Positions 50,211 to 61,900 of a stretch of DNA of 64,000 nucleotides are shown in pieces; positions within the stretch are counted from its first letter, which is position 1; every line of letters starts with the position of its first letter. Position numbers and translations under genes: made by a program. The notes beneath the pieces were generated by a model, which made no database searches, was not told the DNA's origin, and worked only from the letters and a program-made list of their open reading frames with translations. The DNA comes from Parus major. Its lineage: Eukaryota > Chordata > Aves > Passeriformes > Paridae. Where the stretch lies: positions 3,728,603 through 3,792,602 of the forward strand of contig NC_031772.1 in the NCBI RefSeq assembly GCF_001522545.3. Direction: 5' to 3'.

Positions 50211-50499
50211 CTAATTCAGTGCCATCAGGGTAGGAAATAACTCCACAGTATAACCAGGTAACCAATCTAACTGGCTGGCTCACACAGCAGGATGCTAAAC
50301 CCCAGCCCACTGCAACATCTTGAAGGAAAATGGGAAACAAAGTAGAAAAAGGGGTGGAGGGGGGAGAGGAAAAAAAAAAACACCAAAAAACACTTGAATT
50401 AGAACTAAATTATTGCAAAGAAATTTTCAGTCTTAAACAAGGAAATGTCAGGGGTCTGACTTCCCCCACCCTTCTTGCAGCACACCAGGGTAAATGTGA

Positions 50500-50571
50500 T
50501 GTGCTGAAAGCAGGGGTGGGGACTTGCTGATCTAAAAGTCTTTTCCAGCCTTAATGATTCCATGATTCTAC
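50500..50571 (+). mobile_element. CR1 LINE 3' tail inside the RNase H LINE
   Basis: Reads 'ggggacttgctgatctaaaa', 'gtcttttccagccttaatga' and ends 'ttccatgattcta', a CR1 3' terminus. It lies in opposite orientation between the RNase H and RT blocks. It therefore looks like a later insertion into the older element. Confidence 0.8.
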
Positions 50572-51780
50572 AACTGCTTTCTCCATAATTGTTCCAAATC
50601 CTGTCAAACTGATCAATGATCCAACATCTCTTCCTATTTTTTTTCACTGTACTCTCTTAATCTCTGAACTACCAACAATTGTTTCCTTGTGAGCACAAAA
50701 CTCAGAGTTTTCCAGATCACTTGATTTGCTCATTTCAGTGCCCCTGCAAAGAGCTTCTGAGTCCTTCAAGTATCTGATTTTCCACCACCTGTGGTTCAAA
50801 ACTGAATTTTTTGCACTACCAGGAGCTTCCCAACGTGGTTGCTGCTTTAGCTCTGCCTGATCCATCTCTCCTTGTGGTGGGAGTGCTCCCAGCTTTGGCT
50901 TTTTCACTCCCCCAGAAAGTCTCAGCTCAATAAGGAAAACATCTGCAAATATTATACAGATATGATCATGATGCTCAGAAATTCTGAGGAATCCTTTAAA
51001 TCTGAGGAATCCTACTTGACCATTTATTTATTTATTGCTATTTATTCAAGCTATTCCTTAGTAGCCAACCACTACTCAAAAAGTGATAATGTCCAAATCA
51101 TCAAACCAGTTTGCAGAGCTCAACAATTGACACATGCAAACAATTTGTTGAAAAAAAATAGGATTTAGAAAGAATTCACTTTCCCTATTTCCCAGAAGCC
51201 TCTTGATGTACTTCTAATTCTTTATCCCTTCATTGTTCAATTACAAAACTGCATTTGATGACCATAAGTCATTACTCAGTCATTCCTCTAAATATTTAAA
51301 TTCTGCAATAAATGTCATTTTCCCTTATTATTGGAGATATGGAGGTAATGAATTTTCAGAAGCTTGAAAGAATTCATAGATAATTTAAATTACCCCCTCC
51401 TGAGCATACCTGACCTGGAAATTACTCTGTGCTTGTGCTGGAGTTCCACGGGGCAATGTTTTGTGTTCTGCAGTCCTGACAATCCATTATCGAGTCATTT
51501 TATGATCTATACAATGGAGAAGAGGCAGCTTTAAAGTAAGCCTTCACATAAATGCTGCTCCACACTAATCCCTCTCTTCCTTATAACCTAAAAGGCAATC
51601 TTTGGGTTATGTAGGAGGAGTAGGAAATACAGGAATGCTAATTATAAACAGAAGTGAAATACCATAATAATTTACATGATGTCCATTACTCAGGCTGCAC
51701 CTGCAGTTAATTTTTGTCTCCCCCACTTGTTCCCTTATTTGAGACAGTATTCCTGGCAAACTGTTGCCCTCTTGCACCTA
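50572..51780 (-). other. Presumed connecting region of the RNase H LINE, decayed
   Basis: By position this should hold the RT palm and thumb (motifs B to E) and the linker to RNase H. I can find only weak, frame-shifting similarity and no clear Y/F-A-D-D box. It may also include unrelated insertions. Confidence 0.35.
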
Positions 51781-52260
51781 AAATATGCTGCAGAATTAAG
51801 AAACTTGTGTGTTAAACTTCATTTTTAAACAGTGCCACAGGCAAGTTGTCCCCTTTTTAAAGAGGACATTATAGCATTTCTGTGTCTATAAATACAACAC
51901 ATAAAGCTCCTTATTACCAAATGCTTTATTAACATCAGCAGACAGTCTTATGACATGATCTATGGTTGATTGATTTGCCTGAAAGCCACTTTAATACTGA
52001 GGAAGAAGATTATTCATCTCCAGAAAGAATGACAGTCAACAATAAATCATTCCCTCTATCTTCTTACATAGCCATGAAGTTAAGGCTATCAGATGATAAG
52101 AACCTAAATCAAAGTATGATCTGTTTTTTGGAGGGGGTTGGGTTTTTTAATAAGAAATGCATAAGATTGCTTTCTTATTTTTTTTGATCAACCTAATGCT
52201 GCAAACATAATCATGGAAAATTTGTTGAGATATCAGAAGTTTGACATGGGTTTAACATTT
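51781..52260 (-). pseudogene. Reverse transcriptase domain relic of the RNase H LINE
   Basis: One continuous minus-strand frame of 160 codons runs from 52260 to 51781 with no frameshift but six in-frame stops. In order it shows KKAILCISY (family: WKKAIIVPIPK), then YHLIALTSWLCKKIEGMI (family: YRPIALTS.LCKIMERMI). Next come EMNNLLPQY and SGFQANQSTIDHVIRLSADV (family: LL...QSGFRKGRST.DH..RLE.DI.KA). Last are NKELYVLYL, a stop, TQKCYNVLFKKG (family: FLDTEKAYD.LW..GL). The catalytic Asp of motif A is replaced by a stop and the second Asp by Asn. This signature belongs to Jockey/I-type LINEs, unlike CR1, where the same place reads 'LDFSKAFDTVSH'. Confidence 0.75.
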
Positions 52261-52595
52261 AACAGTAAGAACATGAAATTTTCCTACCATAATTTTCATT
52301 TGTACTTGATATTTAGGATCATTTTGGCTTGCTTTGTAACCTGATATATTCACTAAATTACCCAAACTGAAGACTTTTTCTGTAATATAAAGGTTGAAAG
52401 TCTAGTTTAGTAGAGTTTGGGCATTTTATAGAGCTCATTCAGTAAAATATTTTGCTGATGGGAGTTTTGGATTATTTATGGGATGGTTTGTTCCTTTGTT
52501 CTTCCATGGCTTTTCCACATGTGTACTTCTCCTTTGCTGTCCTTGTAACCCTGAGCTGGGCTCTCCCTTGGGATTGCCAAGGCAGGGAGCAGCAG

Positions 52596-52798
52596 CAGGT
52601 TTATTGTTTCCCAATAACACCAGGGTGTGGGGGCAAATCAGCAGAGCCCCCTGCTTCACCTGTCCTCAGGACAAGTGCTGAACAGTGATTGGAATCCTGA
52701 ATTTCAAATGGATTCGGGGTTTTTAAGCCTCACACAAAAGCAGGAATACTCAGCTTTGAACACTTGGGTGTCTGGCTGGACGTGAGTGAGCACAAACA
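52596..52798 (+). repeat. Dispersed repeat X, copy 1
   Basis: Shares about 190 bp in the same orientation with 55607-55789. The core 'ggcaaatcagcagagccccc' is identical, as is 'cacacaaaagcaggaatact' followed by 'cagctttgaacacttgg'. Copy 1 has about 17 extra bases near 52667-52685. It is not a repeat I can name; a short LTR or a local duplication are both possible. Confidence 0.85.
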
Positions 52799-55606
52799 GC
52801 AGAGGAAGAAGATGCAGGAGCAGGGAGCAGGTTCAGTGTTTGGATGGTGACAATTTTCCAGACTGGGTAAAACTGTTTGTGCCCTGTTGGGCTTTGGGGA
52901 AGCAAAAGTGGATTATAAAAGAGGCAAAGAGTAATATTACAGTAGTATGGGAAAGGAAAAGAAATGTAGAATTTTCTGACAAAATTGTACCTGTGATATT
53001 TCTGTCTCTGCTTTTTATGAAGTCTTCCCTCTTTCTCTGGAGGTTGAGTGATCCAGTGGATTAGGGGCTCCTTGGCTGTGTTCTTGCCTTGGTTTGCTTT
53101 TTAAAAAATCCTTATTGCTTTTAGCATGCTGAAAGCTTTATTGAGGTTCTGATTTTCCTTACTCTACTGCTGCAAAGCCTCTCTAGCACTGCCTTATCAA
53201 GTGCAACTAATTAACATCAAAGGGATATTGTTATTCATCACGGCTCTATGATCAGCCATGTGTCCCCTATATGCTGAATTGGCTCTTTTGAATCTCATTC
53301 AGTGTGTGCCTGCTCCAGGTCCCTTATAGATTGCCTTCTTCATTTGCACAGCACTACACACGTTAATATTCACATGCATTTAAGTGGAAAATTACCTCTT
53401 CCTGAAGGACCTCAGCCCTGTCTGGTGGCATTTGCTATGAAATACATACTCAGATATCACACTCCTAACAGGCAGTGCTTTATTTCTCTGCTGCTTCTTG
53501 ACTTATCGTGCCCATGAACAAAACCCAACCTGCAAATTTCTGCTACATTTCATTTCATTTCATTTCATTTCCAGGGATCTGTTTTCCTTATCCACTGCTT
53601 ATGAGAACCCATGGGTGGGCACAGACACCCTGGCCATTTTCTGTTTCCCTGCCATCACAGTCTGCTGCTTCCACTCTGTCTGAGAAGAAAGTTCTGTCCA
53701 GTTCCTGGAATGAAGAGGGAATTCCATCAATTATGCAGAAAAATGCATTGTCTGAAACAAACCCCAGAAGCTGCAGCTCTGTGTGTTTCCAGTTTTGGTC
53801 AGAACATCAAATCAAGTCTGTTCCCAATATTCTGCAGGTTCAGAGGGAACCTTGATTCTCATAACTGAGAATGGAGCATAAAGAAAAAATGCAGCGTCAC
53901 ACTGTTCAAAAGTTAGTGTATAATTTTCCACTGGAAATAATTTCCCTGCCAATTCATTGAATTGCTGTAATTCCTGTCAATATCCAGAGAAGTTAGGATA
54001 GCTTTTAGTTAGATATGATGGGAATATATATGCACCCCTTCCCAGAATTTCCAGCAAATTTATATACTAGCTTTATATTTTTATGCTTCTCTAATGCCTT
54101 ACAGTTTCTTGGAAACCTATTTACATGTTTTAGATATATTTCTGACTTATTAAAGGGTGTTCTGTGTGCATTTTATTTTCTTTTCTAATTCAAAGTATCT
54201 GAAATACAGCAAGGTTTGTGCTGCAGCCCATAAAAATGACACTTTTCTGTTATAAAACTGAAATTGTGTTATGTGCTTTGGAGTGCTCTGAACTTCGTGG
54301 GCATTTGTTCACTGTTGGAAAAACTGGCAAGAATTTCATTTGTACTGAGATGCAGATTTTGGGGAGAATCTTACTCCAAAAACTACACTTTTTTACACTT
54401 AATTTGGCACCAAGTCAGGCAGAAACCACACCATTTAAAATACTTTCTATAAGGCTAAAAAGAGGTGTGCTGCATATGTATTAATTGGGAGTTTCTAACT
54501 TTGCCTTGAAAAAGTGAAAAACTGCTTAAAAATAGTGCCATGCTTTTAGTTTCAGATCGATGCAGCACAGGCAGGTGCTAAAAGTGCTTCTGTATGATTT
54601 TAATTTTGGTACATCAGCAAGGCTACCTAAAATTCCAGCAGCTTTTATGTCCTGCAGATCCACTGCTTTGGTGGAAAAAAAATCAAGAATTTCTCAGTAT
54701 GGCTCACAGCTAAATAATCTTGTGTTTATTTTAAAATATTTAGAATCTGTTTGTGAAAACAAGCAAGCAAACAAACAAAAAAATATCAGTGTTGTATCAT
54801 AAGTGAGTTTCTTAGTTCTAAGCAACTTTTGTAATTCTGTGAATAAATTACCCTCTTTAGAAAAGCCCATCTAGCTGGGGGGGTCTGAATATTGTTAACT
54901 CCAGGATCCTTTTTTATTTCTCCTCTTCTCACTCTATTTTTTCCCCATGGTCTTGCAGTGTTTTGACACATGATAATGACCTGTCTGCTATTGCTGTTTG
55001 CCACCTCCTCCTCTCCTTTAGTTTCTGGTTGGCTGGGTGACTTACCCTGCCTGTGCTTATGTTAATCAGATGCAAATCAGCAGAGTGTGGGCATTGGAAA
55101 TCTCTCCTTAAAGTTTCCCTTTGCTATCTGAGGTGGCCTTCTGGTGCCATGGTCTTAAATTCCTGGATATGCAGCAAAAGCTAAATTTTTGTGGGATTTT
55201 GTTTGTTTGCTTGCTTTAGGTTTGGTTTTTTTTGGGGTGTTCCTTTTTCCATTTTGTTTGGGGTTTTTTTGGTTTTTTTTGTTTAGTTTATCTATTATTA
55301 TCTCCCCTAAGATACCATTTTTCATCAAGTGTTGTTTAAATGGCCTTCATATGTGATGTCAATCTACCTGATCTAAATGTTGTGAAAATCACCACTTTTT
55401 AAACACCCCTTTATGTCTGTAAAGTAAACCAGAGTGACTCTGAAGAAAAGAACTACAGAATAAGTTTAGAATTAATGCCAAATCAGGATTAATATTAAAC
55501 TAATAGATTAATATTAAACAGATGTGTTCTTTTCAAATCAGATCTTCTTCTCACAAGCTGGTCACACATGCAGGTGTCATTCCATGAGTTTTGGGAATGC
55601 AGGTGA
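52799..55606. other. Stretch between the two X repeats, no recognised gene
   Basis: I see no retroviral gag, pol or env resemblance here, so the X pair is not clearly the LTR pair of a provirus. A CATTT pentamer run lies at 53546-53572, and an AAAC-rich patch near 54760-54782. Confidence 0.5.
53546..53572. repeat. (CATTT)n microsatellite
   Basis: About five uninterrupted CATTT units. Confidence 0.95.
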
Positions 55607-55789
55607 ACCAGGGGATGTTTTCCAAACACCAAGGTTTGGGGCAAATCAGCAGAGCCCCCTGCTTTGCCTGTCCTCAGTGATTGAAATCCTGAATTTTGAA
55701 TGGATTCAGGGATTTTCAGCCTCACACAAAAGCAGGAATACTCAGCTTTGAACACTTGGATGTCTGGCTGGATGTGAGTGAGCACAAAC
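55607..55789 (+). repeat. Dispersed repeat X, copy 2
   Basis: Partner of copy 1 about 3 kb away and in direct orientation, roughly 90 percent identical by eye. Homology starts near 'accaggggatgttttccaaa' and ends sharply at 'gtgagtgagcacaaac'. The flanks of the two copies differ, which favours a dispersed element over a large duplication. Confidence 0.85.
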
Positions 55790-58116
55790 CTCAGCCAAGC
55801 TGGGCTCATAATCCAAAAAGAAACAGAAAAGAGGAAACAGACACGGAAAATAAATTTATAGCAAATTCATCCCTCAGGTTCAGAGCAGCACAAATTGGAT
55901 GATCAGTTGTAGTTGGGACTATAAAGCCAAATAAAAGCCTGCAGGTGATTTGTGGCATTCTTGTAGCTCTTCAGACATGAGGAGCAGAGTACCTGCGACA
56001 CCTTGAATCCCACTCCGTTATCCCTGGAGATGCTCCCTCCTGGAAAGGTCAGGCTGGGAAAGAGGAATTCCCTGGAGAGGAATTAGGGCTGGTGTGGGGA
56101 GGCTCATGGGAGGATGAGCACGTGTGTGCCCAGCTGAACCGTTCAATTACACCAAACAGTTTGGACAAAGCAGGGAGATAAAAATGGGTGAGGTTCACAA
56201 CTCAGAAAATAATCTAAATAAACTAAACACTCTGGGAAGAGGGGCCTCCACTGCATGAAAATCTCTGGAAATCAGTGGGCTTTTTCAATTGGGTGAGGGG
56301 GTTTCAGTGCTTGATTAAAACCACATCTTTGCCATGGCTGGGGTCAAAACATAATCTGAATTTTGTATTTTCTCTGTTTCTACAATTTCAATGTTAATGG
56401 TCTAGATAAGGATTCAAAAACTAATATACAGCAACATGTTACAAAAATTATGGGGATTTGCATGCTAAGAGCATTTCTTATTAGAGCTGTCCACCTTTGC
56501 TAAATTTCATCCCTTATAAAAACTGGTACTTAATACAGCTTAGAGTAAAATTATCAGTTTTATTATATTATATATATATTATATTATATATAAATTATAT
56601 ATATACACTTATTAGCATGAATATCATGATTATATCTGATATATCCTTTTGCAAAAGGCACCCAAAAAGAGTGAAATGGACTGATAATATAAAACTTGTT
56701 TTTCTGTATTAGAAAATGTTTTAAAATAAAAACTTGTTATTCTGTATTAGAAAATGTTTTAAAATAAAAACTAAGCAAATGTGAACAATAAGTCTTAGGG
56801 TCTTTCTGTAGGTCAGGTCACATAATGGCACCTGGTGATAGGAATGGTGATGAATGAGGAGGAAAAAAGACAAAATTCTTATTATTCAGTATGAATGTTA
56901 CTTTATGTGTATGTATTTATAAATGAGTCACCATAAATATCATTGTATAATATAAATATTATAATGTGATAATGTTACTTAAATATGAATATTTGAATTT
57001 CAATGGTTTACAGTAAGAGTTGGCAATGAGACAAGCACATGTGACACCCCTCATAGCCGTGTCCCCTGTTGAGGACCAGGTAGACACTTTTAAGACCAAA
57101 ATACCATCAAATTATTACCAATTTGGTAACTTTTTCACATCCACCTTGTTGAGGGTGACAGTATTTTTGTTGAAATCATCCAGTTTAATAGACCACAGAA
57201 AATCCTACATGCCAACACTATAAAAACCTTCATACCTGCTGCCTATCCAAGGAGTGCAGCATGAAGATAAAGAAAAAAAAGTAACCAATTCCTTGAAGAT
57301 TTAAATTGTCATAACAATCCAATATTACACATGGAGCCTGTTTAGGTGCTTTTTTGGGTTTCCCTTAAATTTGGAATAAGTCATTTTGTATTTGGGGCTG
57401 ACTGAAAAATGTAATTTGACATTTTAAAAATTAAAACCGTCATGGTATTTAAAGATGAACTTAAGCTCTGCTAATTCCATTAAACTGCAGGCTGCCAATG
57501 AGTTATAAAGTCTAATTAATCATTTTGTCAGCTTTGCCTTCTGAAGCTAGTCAATATAAATTTGAATAAATAGGAAGCTGTTGACCCAGACACCTCTGGA
57601 TGTTCTGAATAAAGATGTGCCAGTAGTAAAACACTCCAACAATTACCCACTTTGCACATAGTGTGCACAAACGTGGCAGGGAATTAGGCATTAACACACA
57701 GGCATGGTGTTAGTCTTAATTTAAATTATTTATTTGTGGTGATAAATAAAGGAATCTGTGTAGTCATTCCTCCTGTGTTTTGTCAAGACAGGGCTTTTGA
57801 GGAGGAAAACTTTTTAGCCCAAGTTTGTCGCTGACACTGCAGTGTGACATGTCACATCAGGTTGCATCAATAGAGCCATGTTATGTAAAAGTAATGAAAT
57901 GTGACTGATAGAACCCAAGATACTGTAACATACTGTAACATAATGTGTCAGCATTTCTTTAATGGAGCCTTTCAGGAATGCTTTTTTTGGTAAAAACACC
58001 TTTAAAAAGTCAGTTACAAAGAGTGATGAGGAGAGAGAAAACATTTGCACTCAGTTGATGCCACAAGAAACACAGAAAATAATCTAAATAAAAAATATTT
58101 CCATTACTTTTAAATA
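55790..58116. other. Intergenic stretch, no recognised gene
   Basis: AT-rich, with AT-only patches near 56560-56605 and a 38-bp tandem duplication at 56693-56768. No named transposon. Confidence 0.5.
56693..56768. repeat. 38-bp tandem duplication
   Basis: Two adjacent 38-bp units, each starting 'aacttgtt' and ending 'ttttaaaataaa', differ at a single base. The near-identity points to a recent duplication. Confidence 0.93.
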
Positions 58117-58235
58117 TAGATAGATAGATATAGATATGTTTTAATTATTTATTTTATAGAGATAATATTTATTTAATTATTTAATTAATTTTTTTGATTT
58201 TTTTTTTTTTTTATATCTCTATATACGTATGTATG

Positions 58236-58284
<49 letters not shown>

Positions 58285-58289
58285 AACTA
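58117..58289. repeat. Compound microsatellite: GATA, poly-T and (TA)n
   Basis: A short GATA/TAGA run (58117-58136) is followed by AT-rich sequence, a poly-T run near 58195-58212 and a 37-bp TA run (58239-58275). The TA run sits between two near-identical copies of TATGTATGTATGAACTA-like sequence (58224-58240 and 58273-58289). Confidence 0.93.
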
Positions 58290-58551
58290 GAAATTCAGAA
58301 CAGTGAAGCCTAGGCATCATTAGTTAATTCTCTAACTGTATTCTATGAAATTGATTTCCTGATCATGCACAAGAGTAAAAACCTGCCGGTGTTTGACATA
58401 AGATTATTGAGATGTCATGCCTGTGGTATTGGAAGTTCTCTCTATCCAGCAGAAAATTTTTATTTCTCTAACATAACCTAACGATCCAGGAAACCTCATT
58501 TCCGTTAAAAACAGCCCTGTGGTCCTAGAAGCAAAATGATTATTTACATTT

Positions 58552-58950
58552 TTAGAGGTCGGATTGCATCTTTTTCTCCATCCCTCACCGAGCTGGCGAA
58601 GCCGGGGGCGGGATGGGCCGGCGTGAGGGATGTGACACATAAACCACCGGTGCCACCGCCATCCTTCTTGGCAGGAGGGGAGACACCCGGCTGTTTGTCT
58701 TCAGCAGATTAACAGGGAAGGTTGTTTTTGTTTGTCTGACTGGTCAAGGACAATTTACAGTTCAGTTACTCTGAAGGAAAGACTTGTTGATTTGAGAGCA
58801 CTCCTATTATAGCTGCAGGTAGAGGATGATGGATTCAGCCGTCACCGTGATAAACTGCAGCCCGCGCGCTGGCGATGCGCTAAATAAATAAAACACGGGT
58901 GGATCTGTTTGCTCCAGCTACTTAACAGCAAGGGCTGCCACGAAGGTGGA
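58552..58950. promoter_or_regulatory. Isolated CpG cluster, possible distal regulatory element
   Basis: About 20 CpGs in 400 bp, in two bunches (58560-58690 and 58839-58895), within otherwise CpG-poor AT-rich DNA. The middle carries sequence like Sox (GGACAAT) and Fox (TTGTTTTTGTTTG) sites. No coding pattern is seen. It could be an enhancer or an orphan CpG island, possibly with a non-coding transcript. Confidence 0.4.
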
Positions 58951-61900
58951 GGCTTCTCCAGTGGGGGGACCAAGGATTCCAGTGTTCCCTCTAATTCAAA
59001 CATATCTTGGGCTTTCTGAGCATATTTAGATTCATGAAGAGGGAAAACGAGGAGAGAAGATGGAAAGAACCCAATTTTTTTTTTATATAGGAATTTCGAA
59101 TCCCAGTGGCTCAAAGGCAAATTTTTATACTTCCCACAAAATATTCTCTTTGATTAGTTTTTGATTTGAACACTCATTTTCTTCATTTTTTCTTTATATT
59201 TGAATTTCTGAGATAATTTAAAATCTAGTTTTCCCCTTGGCTGTGGAAGACTGCTCCATGTAGAACATCTGCTCTTGGAACAGCCACTGTGACAAAGTGG
59301 GCACAAATTTTCTTTTAGGTTTAATTGATCTATTAGCTCAGTTGCTTATTCTCTGGTTGGATATTCCCCTCGATAGCCATTATCATTCCATTAGAGCAGT
59401 CTTGTCAATTTTTAATTGCTTGCCATTTAAGATAAATTCAGTATTCGTAACAACTCCTTTTTTCCTCATCAGTGTGAATTGTTTGCTATGCTACAAAGCT
59501 TTAAACTAACAGAAATTTTTCTGCTGTGTCATGTTAGTTTTTATGATTTTTCTCATGGTGACATGAAATAAATCAGTGCTAACAGCACTAATTCCACTAT
59601 ATTTTAGTCAGCGACACAGCTACAAATTTGTATTTTAAATTAAAATCTATGCACTTGAGAAAAACTATTAAAAACTGTAGGAGAAATTGATAAAAAACCT
59701 ATGTTTATTGTCTATTTTCCTCATTCTGTGCTCTTCAGTGCAGGCAGGATGCATAGGCTGATCTTGAATTTTCTAGTATGTTGTGGTGCAAGTAACATTA
59801 ATATTGACAGATATTAAATATATTGAATATATAGAAATGGAAAAAAAAAATGGGAAAAATTTATGTCCCCAACTCAAAATTTGAGTTCCATTTTTCATTA
59901 GGAGGTGCTGCCCATGGTAGCTGTGTGTATCTCTCTGACATTTAATGGTTAGATCAAGGATTGTCGTATTCATATTCCACATTATTTTCATCTTGCAATT
60001 CAAGCAGCAAAAATGAGATCTAGATTGATAGATCATACATGCAGAACCAGTAAACTTTATTTCCAAAAGCAAGAGGTTTTTTTTCCAGACTCTTTTGTTT
60101 TTCCTGATAGGTTTGGCTTCTTCCAAGCATTCAGATTTGCCGAAGTGCTTGAGAGGTTGATGATAGCACCCAAAACCCAGGCTGAGGTTTCCCCTGTAAA
60201 AACACAGTTCCTTTATTGTCTTGTGGCCTTCCCAAGGTGTGATTGTTAATCTCAAGATGAATTTTTGTCTGTTTAAACACTGTGAAATCCCCGCTGAGTC
60301 AGGAAACCTTTAAAATACCTGGACCTGGCAATTCTACATGAAAAACTTTGAGGCACACAAAAGGCACATGGAAATCACCTTTTCTGCCCTCCAAAAAGGG
60401 GATGGGGGCAGAAAACAAACCTTCTGCTTTGTTCCTCCCCAAGCCTTGAGTGGAACAGATAACATTATTGCAGGGAATACTACAGAGACACGTTGGACAG
60501 TTCTTTCAGCAAGGATGGACTCTGATTTTTCTCATTCTCTGCTTAATATTGATATTGCTTTAGTGGCCACAAAATACTATTTTATGAGCTTTGTTTTCTT
60601 GCTATCAGGAGGACACACATGGGTAAACACCTGCTGCTTGTAATAATAGTGACTCTTTGGGGCTAAAGTTGGAAGATATTGCAAATAAAAGTCAGTTTGA
60701 CAGGGAAGAGTAAAATCAGTGTTTATGTTGTTTGTTTTTGAAGAAGCGCTGATAAATTGAAAAGCCAAATTAAAGGATTAGGTCTATATAGCAAATGACA
60801 ATTCATAATCTGATAAAAATAGAAGATTAGTAGGTAATAATAGAGGAGATGTAAATATTACCAAAAGGGCTTCAGTGCAGGTAAGCTTTGCTCTGGGAGA
60901 CAGAAGTGTGGCAATGGCTCTGGTTTCTGCAGGTGGCTTTGGTGCCCTCTGACATACATTTAGCAAGTTCATTACTGGAAGGAAAATGAGGATTAAATAT
61001 TGCAAAACAGCCAATTTCTTCTCTTCCAAATCAAACTTGTGTGTGGAGGATACTTAAGTTTTAATGCTGATAAATTTAATATTTTCTTGGCTTTTTTTAG
61101 CAAGTTTTGCACAACTCTCTTCTTCTTGTTTATAGGTTGATTTTTTTCTTTACCTTTTCCCTGTTTTTTGCAGGTATTTTTGTTTTATTTCATTGAGTTC
61201 TTATCTGTGCTCACAGTAAGCTTAATTCGTTGCTCTTGCTCTGCACAGCACTCCAGTAATTACTGAAACTGCCAATGAAGAAACAACTACAAAGCAATGA
61301 ATAAAATGTGTGCTATAAATAAGGTATTGAATTCTATTTGACTGCACAGGGCAACAATTTCTAAAAATTGCTGAAGAGTCCAATAAACAAAGCAGAACTT
61401 GAAGATGTTGTGTCTGTACAAACCTGCAGAGAAACCCCCACAAATTGCTTTGTATGAATGGGAAATGAGATGAAGTTTTCAACTTCCAAGTACTTAAATA
61501 TTTAATTACTTGTTCTAAGAAAAATACCAGGGGAAAATCATGGAGAATCCAAAATGGGGTTGTTCTTGTCCGTGCCCTTCCTGTTCAGAGTGAGCAATTC
61601 TTAACCAAATTTCACAGTTCACACTTCAGCCTTTGCCTGTCTGAGGTTTCTAATGAATTTCTTCATTGGTACAGCAAGTTTTGGAGGTGGAAATGGTGAA
61701 TATGTTTGAGGTAACTGTGAGCAGGGCTAAAAGGTGACTCAGCCCCAAGTGTCTCTGCAGCTCAGCTGCCAAACACCAATTTAAGTCCCTGACTCCTAAA
61801 ATAAATGTTCAGAGCAGCCTTGACAGTCAACTCCAAAATTTTCAAGTCAGTTTTCCACTGAAAATTTGATTTGATTTGATTTAGGAGTCAGCTGAAAACC

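Larger units (their letters stand above)
49899..52260 (-). mobile_element. Decayed RNase H-bearing LINE (I/Nimb/Jockey-like), 5' and 3' ends not located
   Basis: Two coding relics on the same strand and in the expected order define this element. A reverse transcriptase block lies at 51781-52260, and an RNase H block at 49899-50210 lies downstream. The spacing of roughly 1.6 kb after subtracting a CR1 fragment fits ORF2 of I-group LINEs, where RNase H follows the RT and a connecting region. The dominant bird LINE, CR1, has no RNase H and has a different RT signature. Between the two blocks I can only see decayed sequence. No endonuclease or first ORF could be traced beyond 52260. Confidence 0.75.

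Noticed and set aside
52596..55789. Provirus with the X repeats as LTRs
   Set aside because: No gag, pol or env traces or primer-binding site seen between them, and the shared block is short for a bird LTR.
59773..60255. 160-codon minus-strand ORF
   Set aside because: No domain, no supporting splice or promoter signal, and low-complexity Ile/Ser/Phe-rich end. It is within what chance gives in AT-rich DNA.
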